A stretch of 64,000 nucleotides of DNA from Ga0074130 sp035565355 (GTDB lineage: Bacteria > Pseudomonadota > Gammaproteobacteria > Burkholderiales > Rhodocyclaceae), in the NCBI GenBank assembly GCA_035565355.1, contig DATMSM010000044.1, positions 8,387-72,386 of the forward strand, given 5' to 3'. This document shows, one piece after another, positions 1 through 9,261 of the stretch. The translations under genes were made by a program, and so were the position numbers. The number at the start of each line of letters is the position of its first letter. The first letter of the stretch is position 1. The notes beneath the pieces were generated by a model. The model did not search any database. It saw nothing but the letters and a program-made list of their open reading frames with translations, and was not told where the DNA came from.

Positions 1-2
1 TC

Positions 3-566
3 TTCAACATCCTGTTGCAGGTCATGGACCACGGCACGTTGACCGACAACAACGGGCGCAAGGCCGACTTCCGCAATGTGGTCATCATCATGACCACCAA
101 CGCGGGCGCCGAAGCCCTGCAAAAGACCAGCATCGGCTTCACGACCAACAAGCAGGCCGGCGACGAAATGGGCGACATCAAGCGCCTGTTTACGCCCGAG
201 TTCCGCAACCGTCTGGATGCCATCATTTCCTTCGCCGCGCTCAACGCGGAGATCATTCTGCGCGTGGTCGACAAGTTCCTGATGCAGCTGGAAGCGCAAT
301 TGCACGAGAAGAAGGTCGAAGCTATCTTCACCGATGCATTGCGTGCCTGGCTGGCCGAAAAGGGTTTCGATCCGCTCATGGGCGCTCGCCCGATGTCGCG
401 TCTGATCCAGGACAGCATCCGCTCCGCCCTTGCCGACGAGTTGCTGTTCGGCAATCTGGTGCACGGCGGCAAGGTCACCATCGACCTCGACCAGGACAGC
501 GAGGAGGAAGGCAAGATCAAGCTGACCATAGAGGAAAAGTCGGAGCCCGCTCACGCGGAACGCTGA
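3..566 (+). CDS. clpA: ClpA, ATP-dependent Clp protease ATPase subunit (3' end only)
   Basis: The gene runs in from outside the window; only the last 187 residues are present. The opening NILLQVMDHGTLTDNNGRKA and the following FRNVVIIMTTNAG are the Walker B-proximal and sensor-1 parts of the second AAA+ domain (D2) of ClpA. The arginine-finger/sensor-2 region follows, with LFTPEFRNRLDAI and GARPMSRLIQ. ClpA unfolds substrates, including N-degron proteins delivered by ClpS, and feeds them to ClpP in the cytosol. The charged C-terminal tail is usual for the family. A strong hairpin terminator starts 22 bases after the stop. The N-degron transferases Aat and Bpt lie 43 kb away in the same window. 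Confidence 0.96.
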   Translation, partial: FNILLQVMDHGTLTDNNGRKADFRNVVIIMTTNAGAEALQKTSIGFTTNKQAGDEMGDIKRLFTPEFRNRLDAIISFAALNAEIILRVVDKFLMQLEAQLHEKKVEAIFTDALRAWLAEKGFDPLMGARPMSRLIQDSIRSALADELLFGNLVHGGKVTIDLDQDSEEEGKIKLTIEEKSEPAHAER

Positions 567-587
567 TGCCCGCTGCAGACTGCAACT

Positions 588-619
588 AGAAAAAGCCGCG
601 CACTGCGCGGCTTTTTCTT
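588..619 (+). terminator. Rho-independent terminator after clpA
   Basis: Perfect 14-bp stem (588-601 with 605-618), loop ACT, ending in a T run. It lies between clpA and the convergent histidine kinase gene and, being symmetrical with A and T tracts, can serve both strands. Confidence 0.9.
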
Positions 620-699
620 GTCTGACTCACCCTTCCGCTGCGCTGGCCTCCCCCTGCCACTGCCCCTCCGTACGGACAGGACATTCAGCGCGGCTGAAG

Positions 700-3600
700 C
701 TAAGCCGCCCCTTTGCGATAAGCGGCAACTGCCACCAGCACGCTGGCGTAATCCTGCTGTACGGCTTCGCTCCAGTCCGCAGCCGGCAGGCGGCCCTGTC
801 GGGCAGCGGTCTCGACGCCGCGCAAGCGGGCCACCAGGTGCGGACTGCTCAGTTGCGCAAACAGGCCGATCAGCAGATGACACTGGTCCGCGAAGCCGGT
901 GCTGTCGCCGACGGCCAGCAGCGCCTGCAGGGTTTGCAACTGGGCCGGCGCATCCGCCAGCACCGCGTCGACGATGGCCTCAGCCAGGTGCGCATCACCG
1001 CCGCAGGTCTGCATCAAGGCCTGAACATCGAACAGCGCCTGCGCATCCGCCGCTGTGGGTGTCGGACCTGCCGGCAACACAGCGGCAGGCCTGAGCCAGT
1101 GCAGTATCTTGTAGCGTAGCTCGTCCAGCGCGACCGGCTTAGGCAGATAGTCATCCATGCCGGCCTGCAGGCAGCGCTCGCGGTCACCGCTCAGGGCGTT
1201 TGCGGTCATGGCGATGACCGGGATATGGCGATTGGGCTCGCCAGCGATGCCGCTGCGGATCAGGCGGGTGGCGGCAAAACCGTCCATGACTGGCATCTGG
1301 CAATCCATCAGCACCAGATCAAAGTGCTTGCGCGCAAGCAGGCGTACGGCTTCATCGCCATTGCCGACGGCCTCCGCCTGCAGGCCGATCCGGCCGAGCA
1401 TCTGCAGCGCCACCTTCTGATTGATGAGCGCGTCATCGACAACCAGAATGCGCAAGTCGCTGGCAAGCATCTCGACGGGCACCGGCACGTCACGCTGCTG
1501 CGGCAGCGCTTCCGGCAAAGGCAGGCATAGCCGGACAGTGAAGGTGGAGCCGACACCCAGCGCTGACTCGACCGTTACCCGCCCGTCCATGAGATCCACC
1601 AGGCCACGCGTAATGGACAGGCCCAGGCCGGTACCGCCAAAGCGCCGGGTGACCGAGGAGTCGCCCTGGTAGAACGGCGCGAACAGGCCGCTGACGACAT
1701 CCGGTGCCATGCCCACGCCAGTGTCGCGCACGACGATATCAAAACAGGCACGGTGGGCGTCGACGCTCTCCACACTGACCTCGACGCTGATGCTGCCCTG
1801 CTCGGTGAACTTGATGGCATTGCCGAGCAGGTTGACCAGCACCTGGCGCAGACGCGCCGCATCGCCACTCAAGCAGTGCGGCAGCCGCGTATCGGTGTGC
1901 AAGCGCAGATCAATGCCGCGCGCGCGCGCCTGCGGCAGGAACATGCCCACCACGCCTGCCAGCAGCGGCCTCGGCTCGAAGGGCAGCATTTCGAGTTCCA
2001 GTTTGCCGGCTTCGACCTTGGAGAAGTCGAGAATATCGTTGATGATGATGAGCAGCGATTCGGCGCTGGAAACGATGATCTCCGCGTACTCCTGCTGTTC
2101 GGCGTTGAGCGAGGTGCCTTGCAGCAGCTGGGCCATGCCGATCACGCCGTTCATGGGTGTGCGGATTTCATGGCTCATGGTTGCCAGGAAGGTGCTCTTG
2201 GCTCGGCTCGCCTGCTCCGCCACTTCCTTGGCCTGCAGCAGCGAGGCCTCCGCTTCCTTGAGGCGACTGATATCAAGCGCAATGCCCAGGTAGCCGGTGA
2301 TCTGGCCATCGATGGCGCGCATGGTGGTCACCGACAGGGACACCCGACACTGCGAGCCGTCCTTGCGGATATAGCTCCACTCGCGCTGCTCCGAGCCGTG
2401 CACGCGCGGCAGTTCGGTGAGGGTACGGAAGCCCTGCACCGGATAAGCCAGTTGTGTGCTCAGCTCCTGCCCGCGTTGCTGCAGCTCCTGCGCATCATGA
2501 AAGGCGACCGGCGTCATGCGTCCGACCATCTCCTCGGCGCTGAAGCCCAGCAGACGTTCGGCACCGCGATTGAAGACCACGATCAAACCTTCGGTGTCCG
2601 TGGCCACAATCGACACCTCTGAGGCCGCATCAAGCAAGGCCTGATAACGCTGATTGAGCTCAAGCACGGCATTCTCGGCTTCATGCCGCTCGGTGATGTC
2701 ATGCACGACACAATAAAGCAGCGCCCGCCCGTCGAGACTCAGCGGGCCCACGTGCATCTCGACATCGCGCAACTGCCCGCTCTTCAGTTGGTGCTGCTGG
2801 AACACATGTCTGCGCTCTCCAGCGACGGCAGCATGCAAGATCTCATCCAGTGCCGCTGGGTCGGTATTGGCGATCGTCGCCAGCGACAGGCCGCGCATGT
2901 CCACCGCCGCAATGCCGTAGTAGCGCACCGCAGCCTCATTGGCTTCGACGATGCTAGCGTCGGCCGGATCGACAAGCAGGGCGGTGACGCCGGAATGACT
3001 GAAGATGGAACGGTAGCGTTCTTCGCTAGAGCGAAGCGATGCGGTCAGACGGTCGGCGATACGATGTGCGCGCTGCCGCGTATTGACGAAGGCCCAGGTC
3101 ATGCCGAACAACAGCAGGCAGATGGTCACCATGGAACCCAGCGCCACCCAGGCCGTGTCGGCGCGCAGGCGGTTGCCGTAGCCAGGCAAGGCGGTATAGC
3201 GCAGTGTCCAGACACGCCCCGCCAGCGCCAGGCGCGTGGTCTGATGCAGGGTTTCACCGCTGACCGGACGCGCCTGCAGGTGCAGGCTGTCGTAGAGCAA
3301 GGCGTCGGCAGAGGCGCTGTCGCCATCGAAGATTTCAAGGCGAACATCCTGAAGCTGCTGGCTGAGCAGCGACTCCATCAGCTCGTTGACGCGGAAGGCG
3401 AGAAAGATCCAGCCGCTCAGCGCCCGGCGCCTGTCCTCGACCGAATGCAGGCTTACATTGCTGCCATACACAGGGTAGAACACCAGGACGCTGGCAGCCG
3501 CCATCGCCCCGCCGTCGCCGAGCACTTGTGTCTTGCCGGAGAAGGCCGGCTCACCGGTATCGCGCGCGCGCTCCATCGGCCGCTTCAACACGGCGTCGGT

Positions 3601-4149
3601 CAGCATGTCGTGGCCGAAGATGCGGCGTGCCTCCTCGGAAAAAGGCTCCAGGAAATGCACGCTGCTGTAGTCCTTGCGTAGTTGGGGCGGCCTGAGATCA
3701 AAATCGCCGTAGCCCTCGCTCCGCACTTCGTCCACATAGGCGTCACGCCCATCGGCGGGTATCCGGCGGACGTAGGCCATGCCCTGCACGCCGCGCGGAT
3801 TTTCCGCCAGATTCAGTTCCCACACATAGTGACGCCAGGCGCTGCGGCTCACTTGCTCGTTGGCGGCAAACAGGCCGGCGGCGCCGCGCAGCATGTGTTC
3901 GTTGCTGTCCATACGCTCGCTGATACGGGCACTGATCAGGGCGATGTCGGCGTTGAACTGATCGAAACGAGCACGATCGATGCGCGCATCAATGGCCTGC
4001 CAGAGCAGGCCCATGGCCAGCGCACAAATGACAAACGCCGCCAGCGGCGCCCAATGGCGACGCCTCACGGAGAAAGGCTCGGCCACGGCAAGCTGCTCAC
4101 GGCCACTTTGCGCGTGGCCGGGTTCGACGTCTGGCCTAAAGGTCTTCAT
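700..4149 (-). CDS. Membrane CHASE-PAS-PAS hybrid histidine kinase with receiver and Hpt-like tail
   Basis: 1149 residues from the ATG at 4149; an in-frame ATG at 4221 would add 24 residues but crowds the divergent gene. Order: TM1 about 33-53, periplasmic CHASE domain about 80-295, TM2 about 331-354, two PAS domains (about 375-490 and 500-630), HisKA with the H-box TMSHEIRTPMNG (His about 660), HATPase_c (NLLGNAIKF, DTGVGM, GGTGLGLSI), a receiver with ILVVDDA and LMDCQMPVMDG (Asp about 949), then an Hpt-like domain. The phosphoacceptor His (about 1091) is kept, but the usual HxLKG motif reads HLLIG, so the invariant Lys is Ile. The ligand is unknown; CHASE domains bind small molecules. No output regulator is adjacent. 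A SixA phosphatase gene is 1.6 kb away on the other strand. Confidence 0.93.
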   Translation of the reverse strand: MKTFRPDVEPGHAQSGREQLAVAEPFSVRRRHWAPLAAFVICALAMGLLWQAIDARIDRARFDQFNADIALISARISERMDSNEHMLRGAAGLFAANEQVSRSAWRHYVWELNLAENPRGVQGMAYVRRIPADGRDAYVDEVRSEGYGDFDLRPPQLRKDYSSVHFLEPFSEEARRIFGHDMLTDAVLKRPMERARDTGEPAFSGKTQVLGDGGAMAAASVLVFYPVYGSNVSLHSVEDRRRALSGWIFLAFRVNELMESLLSQQLQDVRLEIFDGDSASADALLYDSLHLQARPVSGETLHQTTRLALAGRVWTLRYTALPGYGNRLRADTAWVALGSMVTICLLLFGMTWAFVNTRQRAHRIADRLTASLRSSEERYRSIFSHSGVTALLVDPADASIVEANEAAVRYYGIAAVDMRGLSLATIANTDPAALDEILHAAVAGERRHVFQQHQLKSGQLRDVEMHVGPLSLDGRALLYCVVHDITERHEAENAVLELNQRYQALLDAASEVSIVATDTEGLIVVFNRGAERLLGFSAEEMVGRMTPVAFHDAQELQQRGQELSTQLAYPVQGFRTLTELPRVHGSEQREWSYIRKDGSQCRVSLSVTTMRAIDGQITGYLGIALDISRLKEAEASLLQAKEVAEQASRAKSTFLATMSHEIRTPMNGVIGMAQLLQGTSLNAEQQEYAEIIVSSAESLLIIINDILDFSKVEAGKLELEMLPFEPRPLLAGVVGMFLPQARARGIDLRLHTDTRLPHCLSGDAARLRQVLVNLLGNAIKFTEQGSISVEVSVESVDAHRACFDIVVRDTGVGMAPDVVSGLFAPFYQGDSSVTRRFGGTGLGLSITRGLVDLMDGRVTVESALGVGSTFTVRLCLPLPEALPQQRDVPVPVEMLASDLRILVVDDALINQKVALQMLGRIGLQAEAVGNGDEAVRLLARKHFDLVLMDCQMPVMDGFAATRLIRSGIAGEPNRHIPVIAMTANALSGDRERCLQAGMDDYLPKPVALDELRYKILHWLRPAAVLPAGPTPTAADAQALFDVQALMQTCGGDAHLAEAIVDAVLADAPAQLQTLQALLAVGDSTGFADQCHLLIGLFAQLSSPHLVARLRGVETAARQGRLPAADWSEAVQQDYASVLVAVAAYRKGAA

Positions 4150-4238
4150 GCCGATATCGTACCCATATTCGCGCGGCAGCGGCCGGGGCTGGGCGATAAT
4201 GCACGTCGTAGCAACCCGCATCCCGATATGATTCAGGC

Positions 4239-5717
4239 ATGGAAATCGAATTCAAACTCAGCTGCACGCCCGATACCGCACAGGCATTGGGCCGGCACCT
4301 GACCCGGCTGACCGGTGCCGCGCCGCACAAGCTGCAACTGCAGAACACCTATTACGACACCCCGAATCAGGACCTGCGGGCGCAGGGCATAGCCCTACGC
4401 ATCCGCAAACAGGGCCGCCTCAAACTACAGACGGTCAAGTGCGCCGGCATCGTCAGCGGCGGGCTCAGCAGCCGGCCGGAGTGGGAAACTCCCTATAGCG
4501 GCCGCTTCGACTTCAATGCCGTCGATGTCGCCGAGGTACGCGATACGCTCGAAACCCTGGCGCACCTGCCAGGTTACCGCGCCACGCTGGACACCGACTT
4601 CAGCCGCCATGTCTGGCATTGGCGCCCAGAGGCAGACACCGATATCGAGATTGTCATCGATCGCGGCCGTATCGTCGCCGGCGCGCGCGAGGAAGCCATC
4701 TGCGAGATTGAGCTTGAGCTTGTCAGCGGCGAGCCCGCGCGACTGCTGGATCTGGTCGCTCTGCTGGGTACCGTGGCGCCGCTGTTTCCCGCGCCGCTGT
4801 CCAAGGCCACGCGCGGCAGCCGCCTGCTCTCCACTCCGCCCCCGCCCGCCCCTGTAACGGCAAGCCATGCGCAGCACTGTCACGCTGCCTTCAATGCGCT
4901 GGCTCAGGCCTGCCTCGACCATATCAGCATCAACCTGCCTGCCAACTGCACCTATTTCTCCGACGACAACCTGCACCAGGTACGCGTCGGGCTGCGCCAT
5001 CTGCGCGCCCTGCTGCAGATGTTCCGCCCCCTGATGCGGGACGGCTGGCCGCGCAAGGCCATCGCAGATGGCGCGCGCCACCACATGCAGGCCCTGGCTC
5101 ACTCACGCGAGCTGCATGTGCTCCTGCATGAAGTCGTGACGCCGGCTGCAAACACGCTGGAGCCGCGTGCCGAACAGGCCTTGCGCAAGCAGCTCGACGC
5201 CATGCACAAGCGCGCCTTCGCCGCGGCCGAAACGCATCTGCTGACACAGACGTTTTCGACCTGGCTGCTGCATACCAGCCTGGCCCTGTACGCCCGCCCC
5301 CTGCGTCACAAGGCCGGTGCCCAGGCCTGGTCCCCCCAGGCACACGCGCTGGTCAGCAAGCGACTCACCGCCTATAACAAGCGGCTGAAACGCACCCAGC
5401 CCCGGCCCACGTCTCTGCACGCGCTACGCAAGCACGGCAAGCATCTGCGCTACCAGTTGGCGGTAAGCGCGCTGCATCCCGCTGCCGGCAAGGCCCTCGC
5501 ACAACTGCAGGAAACCCTGGGCGGGCTCAACGATCTGCATGTCGCGGGTGACATCTTCGGACGCCTGCCGGCCACCCATGCGGATAGCATTGCGGACATC
5601 GCAAAATACCACCTGCCCCGCCATACCAAACTGCAGCTGCGCGCGGCAGACCAGCTCAAGCAACTGCGGCGCACATTGCACAAGCTGCCAGCCAAATCCG
5701 GGAAAAACCGCATATGA
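4239..5717 (+). CDS. CYTH-CHAD domain protein (inorganic triphosphatase-like)
   Basis: 492 residues. The N-terminal CYTH domain (about 1-200) opens with the ExExK metal/triphosphate signature as MEIEFKLS and keeps the alternating basic and acidic strands of the tunnel fold (LRIRKQG, EIELELVSG). The C-terminal CHAD domain (about 215-485) is helical and histidine-rich, with VRVGLRHLRALLQMF and LRKHGKHLRYQ. CYTH-CHAD proteins such as E. coli YgiF hydrolyse tripolyphosphate, and CHAD domains bind polyphosphate. The stop overlaps the sixA start by four bases, so the two are translationally coupled. A phosphate or polyphosphate role is inferred from the family. Confidence 0.9.
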   Translation: MEIEFKLSCTPDTAQALGRHLTRLTGAAPHKLQLQNTYYDTPNQDLRAQGIALRIRKQGRLKLQTVKCAGIVSGGLSSRPEWETPYSGRFDFNAVDVAEVRDTLETLAHLPGYRATLDTDFSRHVWHWRPEADTDIEIVIDRGRIVAGAREEAICEIELELVSGEPARLLDLVALLGTVAPLFPAPLSKATRGSRLLSTPPPPAPVTASHAQHCHAAFNALAQACLDHISINLPANCTYFSDDNLHQVRVGLRHLRALLQMFRPLMRDGWPRKAIADGARHHMQALAHSRELHVLLHEVVTPAANTLEPRAEQALRKQLDAMHKRAFAAAETHLLTQTFSTWLLHTSLALYARPLRHKAGAQAWSPQAHALVSKRLTAYNKRLKRTQPRPTSLHALRKHGKHLRYQLAVSALHPAAGKALAQLQETLGGLNDLHVAGDIFGRLPATHADSIADIAKYHLPRHTKLQLRAADQLKQLRRTLHKLPAKSGKNRI

Positions 5718-6169
5718 ATCTGATCCTGTGGCGCCACGCCGAAGCAGAGGACATCGCGCCGGACCATAGCGACGTCAACCGACGCCTTACCGATCGAGGT
5801 CACAAGCAGGCGCAGAAAATGGGTGCCTGGCTGGACCAGCAGTTGCCTGCCGAGACGCGCATTCTGGTCAGCCCGGCACAGCGCACGCGCCAGACCGCCG
5901 AGGCGCTCGGGCGCAAGTTCGAAATCGAGCCGCGCCTGTTTACCGATGCCGACGTCGGCCGCTACCTGGAAGCATCGGCCTGGGGCAGCAGCGATGAAAC
6001 CCGGCTTCTGGTCGGCCACCAACCCACGCTGGGCCAACTGGCGGCCCTGCTCATGTGCGGCCAGCCGCTGCCGTGGTCGGTCAAAAAAGGTGCCATCTGG
6101 TGGCTGGCCTACGAAGGCACGCGCCAGCCGGCGCGCCTCATCTGCATGCTCGACAGCAAAACCCTCTGA
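5714..6169 (+). CDS. sixA: SixA-family phosphohistidine phosphatase
   Basis: 151 residues. The histidine-phosphatase signature LILWRHAEAED is at the N-terminus, followed by LTDRGHKQAQ, SPAQRTRQTAEAL and the second catalytic His in LLVGHQPTLGQL. In E. coli SixA dephosphorylates phosphohistidine proteins (the ArcB Hpt domain, NPr). The ATGA overlap with the CYTH-CHAD gene makes this part of an operon. Whether the nearby hybrid kinase is a substrate is speculation from position. Confidence 0.92.
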   Translation: MNLILWRHAEAEDIAPDHSDVNRRLTDRGHKQAQKMGAWLDQQLPAETRILVSPAQRTRQTAEALGRKFEIEPRLFTDADVGRYLEASAWGSSDETRLLVGHQPTLGQLAALLMCGQPLPWSVKKGAIWWLAYEGTRQPARLICMLDSKTL

Positions 6170-6177
6170 CACACTTT

Positions 6178-6843
6178 ATGCGCGATACCCTCATCTTCGA
6201 TTTCGACGGCACTCTGATCGACTCGGCCCCCGGCATCCTCGCCACCTATGCCGAAGTGCTCTCCGCCGCCGGCATCACCCCGGCCGTGCCGCTGGATCAA
6301 CACCTCATCGGCCCGCCGCTGCAACCCACCATGGAAAGACTGGTCGGTAATCGGCGCGATGACACCGCATTGCTGCAAGCCTTAGTTGAAGATTTCAAGC
6401 AGCGCTACGCCACCACCGGCGTCGCCCACACACCGGCCTACCCGGGGGCGGATGACACCCTGCGCATCCTGCGGGAACAGGGTTACACCTTGTACTTGGC
6501 AACCAATAAACGCGCCGAGCCAACGCTCGCCCTGCTAGAAAAGTTTCGCTGGCAAGCGCATTTTCAGCGGGTGTATTGCATAGACTCGCCGCAACCACCC
6601 TTCGCTGACAAGACGGCAATGCTGCAGCAACTATTACTGGAGAATGATTTGACTTCAGAACAGTGTCTGTATTTAGGTGATACTCGCGGCGACTATCTGT
6701 CGGCCACCGCCTGTAACATCGCCTTTGCGGCAGCGCTTTGGGGTTATGGCGATTGGCAAGATGCTCATGAAGCATCGGAGTTCATACGAGGCCGGTACGA
6801 GCAGTTGTCCGACTTTTGCACCGCCCTAGGAAAAAAACAGTAG
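6178..6843 (+). CDS. HAD-family hydrolase, phosphoglycolate phosphatase-like
   Basis: 221 residues from ATG 6178, 8 bases after the sixA stop. Motif I is LIFDFDGTLIDSAPG (nucleophile and acid/base Asp), motif II is LYLATNKR, and motif IV is CLYLGDTRGDYLSA. The helical cap between motifs I and II marks a subfamily I (Gph/PGMB-like) enzyme. The substrate cannot be read from sequence. It is probably co-transcribed with the CYTH-CHAD and sixA genes, and it converges on the sugar operon only 32 bases away. Confidence 0.88.
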   Translation: MRDTLIFDFDGTLIDSAPGILATYAEVLSAAGITPAVPLDQHLIGPPLQPTMERLVGNRRDDTALLQALVEDFKQRYATTGVAHTPAYPGADDTLRILREQGYTLYLATNKRAEPTLALLEKFRWQAHFQRVYCIDSPQPPFADKTAMLQQLLLENDLTSEQCLYLGDTRGDYLSATACNIAFAAALWGYGDWQDAHEASEFIRGRYEQLSDFCTALGKKQ

Positions 6844-6875
6844 TAACAGGACAATCGCTTCTCCGCCAACGTACA

Positions 6876-7820
6876 TCAGTCGAAATTGATTCTTTCCTGC
6901 TCAACCACGATCGGGCGCTTTTGCAGGTAGGTATGGATGGAGCCGACGTACTCGCCAAGAATGCCTATGAAAACCATTAGTACGCCGAACATGAAGAACA
7001 TCCCGATCATGAGCGGCGCAATGCCCATAGGGAAGCGCTCCCAGAACAAAATCTTCGCCACTAGAAAAACCAGCGCCGCGAACAGGCTGAGCCCGCCGAT
7101 CGCGAACCCGGCAAACGCCGCAAGCCGGATGGGCACCTTCGAATGGCTAATAATGCCTAGCATAGCGATGTCATATAAAGTGTAGAAGTTATTCTTCGAG
7201 ATGCCACGTAAACGACGCGGTTGCTCGAACGGCACAGTTTTGATCTCATATCCCAACTCGCAGATAAGGCCGCGTACGAAAGGGTAAGGGTCGTCAATGG
7301 CGCGCAAATGATCGAGCACCTCTCGGTCATACAAGCCAAAGCCGGTAGAGTCGGCAACTAGCCGAATATCGGCAATTCGATTGAGAGAGCGGTAGTAGCT
7401 CTTGCGTATTGCATGTACCCAGGCGAACCCCCCCTGGGCTACCGGCTTTGTCGCCATGACGAGCTTATAGCCCTCCTCCCAGTGTTTGATGAACTGGGGA
7501 ATCATCTCGGGCGGGTCTTGCAAGTCCGAAGCGAGATAAACGGTCGCCATGCCACGTGATTGCAAAACGCCGTAGTAAGGTGACCGGATATGACCGAAGT
7601 TACGGACATTCACAATGACCTTGACCATCGGATCAATGGCCGCCAAGCGCCTCAGCTTTTCGACGGTTCCATCCTGCGAATGATTGTCGATGAAAATGAG
7701 TTCGAAATCGTAATCGCAGACATTGAGGATCGCTGCCTTAATGCGGGTATACAGCTCGCCGACATTGTCTTCTTCGTTGTAGCATGGAGTAACGATGCTC
7801 AAAAGTTTGCGTTCAGTCAT
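6876..7820 (-). CDS. Family 2 glycosyltransferase, GtrB/ArnC-like polyprenyl-phosphate transferase
   Basis: 314 residues. The GT-A fold begins LLSIVTPCYNEEDNVGELY, with the acidic motifs IDNHSQDGT and ASDLQDPPEMI. Two C-terminal membrane segments (about 230-258 and 268-296) end in a short cytosolic tail, the plan of bactoprenol-phosphate sugar transferases. These load a sugar onto undecaprenyl phosphate at the inner membrane for flipping and transfer to lipopolysaccharide or other glycans. It is the last gene of the operon, and its ATG overlaps the stop of the GtrA gene by four bases, matching the GtrA-GtrB pairing of O-antigen modification systems. Confidence 0.9.
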   Translation of the reverse strand: MTERKLLSIVTPCYNEEDNVGELYTRIKAAILNVCDYDFELIFIDNHSQDGTVEKLRRLAAIDPMVKVIVNVRNFGHIRSPYYGVLQSRGMATVYLASDLQDPPEMIPQFIKHWEEGYKLVMATKPVAQGGFAWVHAIRKSYYRSLNRIADIRLVADSTGFGLYDREVLDHLRAIDDPYPFVRGLICELGYEIKTVPFEQPRRLRGISKNNFYTLYDIAMLGIISHSKVPIRLAAFAGFAIGGLSLFAALVFLVAKILFWERFPMGIAPLMIGMFFMFGVLMVFIGILGEYVGSIHTYLQKRPIVVEQERINFD

Positions 7821-8275
7821 GTCCGATCAGCTCCTCCGCCTTTGAAGGTAAATCTCTTATGCGCAAAATACGATACGCCTACGGTAATAAGTATCGTCAA
7901 AGCCTGGGCCAGCCATACGCTCTGGCGTAAACCGTCAACCAGCGCCGTAAACAAGGCGATGCTCACGATGGACATGCCACCATAGGCAACATAGCAGCGG
8001 AGATACTCGCGCAGCCAGTTTCCGTGAGTCCGAAAGACGAAAAGCTTGTATGTCAGGAACGACATCGAGATCGCAAGCACATTGGCAATCAATGCGACCT
8101 CCCACGTTGCCAACTGCGGTGAGAGCTTAGCGTAAAGGAAAACGACGATGCCATATGCGAACGCGGTGTTCCACGCACCTGCAATTAGGTAGCGAACCGG
8201 CTGCCGCTGACTTGTGATTCCCAAGAGAATCGCCCCAATTTGCCTTATCCCTGCACAAAGCTTAGCGCGCCGCAT
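7817..8275 (-). CDS. GtrA-family membrane protein (putative lipid-linked sugar flippase)
   Basis: About 152 residues from ATG 8275; an alternative ATG at 8308 would overlap the upstream gene further. Four predicted membrane helices start near VRYLIAGAWNTAFAYGIVVFLY, with a basic loop YKLFVFRTHG between helices 2 and 3 and a C-terminal FAHKRFTFKG, all typical of GtrA. GtrA proteins are thought to translocate undecaprenyl-phosphate-linked sugars made by the adjacent GtrB-type enzyme. Its start overlaps the end of the SDR gene and its stop overlaps the GT2 start. Confidence 0.86.
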   Translation of the reverse strand: MRRAKLCAGIRQIGAILLGITSQRQPVRYLIAGAWNTAFAYGIVVFLYAKLSPQLATWEVALIANVLAISMSFLTYKLFVFRTHGNWLREYLRCYVAYGGMSIVSIALFTALVDGLRQSVWLAQALTILITVGVSYFAHKRFTFKGGGADRT

Positions 8276-9260
8276 CGGATAGTCCGGCCATTGTCCGGAT
8301 GGCGTCATCCAGCGTATAGGAAAGAGTTAATTCCAGCTCGGCACGGGCTTTCGCAATTGAGGGCACATACCGATTGCGAAAGCTCTGCGCGGCAGGGTCA
8401 GGCGTTGCGGCAATCCGAACATCTTTTCCCGGAGCGACCAAATCGCGGACGAGATATGCGAGTTCTCGGATAGAAATGGCAGCGTCAGACCCAACGTTGT
8501 ATGCCTGGCCCGCCCGTCCCCTGGACAGCAAAGCGTACAACCAATGAGCGAGGTCTCTTTGATCCATATATGAACGTATGGGCATGCCATCCCCATTGAC
8601 AAGAATCTCTGGCGCCCCCAAGGCATCACGGACGAAATTCCCAATAGCAAAATGCACATCTTGAGGAAGGTCAGGCCCTGCAAAAGCAAAGCAACGCGCA
8701 ATGACCGGCTCTAAATCGTGCTGGCTCTGGTAGAGCGCGCATAGGTGCTCTGCGCAACGTTTGGCGACGCTGTAAGCATGCTGGGCATCAAGTGGATCCG
8801 GCATGCCGTTGTAGCTTTCGGGAATCTGCTCCATTTCCGGCGGCTGTGGGCCATACGCCCCCCCGGAACTCGTAAGGAGGAAGCGTCGGATACCACGAGA
8901 CACGGCGTAGTCCAGCATATGGCGCGTGCCGTCCGCAATCTGCGTATAACGCTGCAATGACGTCAGGTTCGGCCCTAGCGTGGAATCGGTAGCAGCGTGC
9001 AGAAGATGGGTGTAGCCGCTATCGCGGGGCAGCGTTTGCGGATCAAGAATGTCCCCCCGGTGGAAGCGCAGCCATGCATGCCCGGCGAACTCGGGGTGGC
9101 GCTCCAGAAAGACTTGCGGGGAGCGACTCAGCACCGTGACCGAGGGCGTCGCCATTCCGTGCTCGGCCAGCCCGCACCAGTGGCGTAACAAGGCCTTGCC
9201 GAAAAACCCCGTCCCTCCCGTCAATAGCAGCTTCATAGTCAGTGACGTCTCCGCGCTCAT
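8262..9260 (-). CDS. NAD-dependent epimerase/dehydratase (extended SDR), nucleotide-sugar type
   Basis: About 332 residues from ATG 9260, which follows the FkbM stop as TGACATG. A start at ATG 9236 (MKLLLTGG) is equally possible and has a GGAG 12 bases upstream. The Rossmann motif is LLLTGGTGFFGKAL; a Ser-rich stretch LLTSSGGAYG and the catalytic YSVAKRCAEHL (YxxxK) mark an active extended SDR. In this operon it could be the 4-ketoreductase or epimerase that finishes the CDP-linked sugar made by RfbF/G/H and the ThDP enzyme (compare YerF in yersiniose synthesis). That assignment is inference. Confidence 0.85.
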   Translation of the reverse strand: MSAETSLTMKLLLTGGTGFFGKALLRHWCGLAEHGMATPSVTVLSRSPQVFLERHPEFAGHAWLRFHRGDILDPQTLPRDSGYTHLLHAATDSTLGPNLTSLQRYTQIADGTRHMLDYAVSRGIRRFLLTSSGGAYGPQPPEMEQIPESYNGMPDPLDAQHAYSVAKRCAEHLCALYQSQHDLEPVIARCFAFAGPDLPQDVHFAIGNFVRDALGAPEILVNGDGMPIRSYMDQRDLAHWLYALLSRGRAGQAYNVGSDAAISIRELAYLVRDLVAPGKDVRIAATPDPAAQSFRNRYVPSIAKARAELELTLSYTLDDAIRTMAGLSDAAR

Positions 9261-9261
9261 G

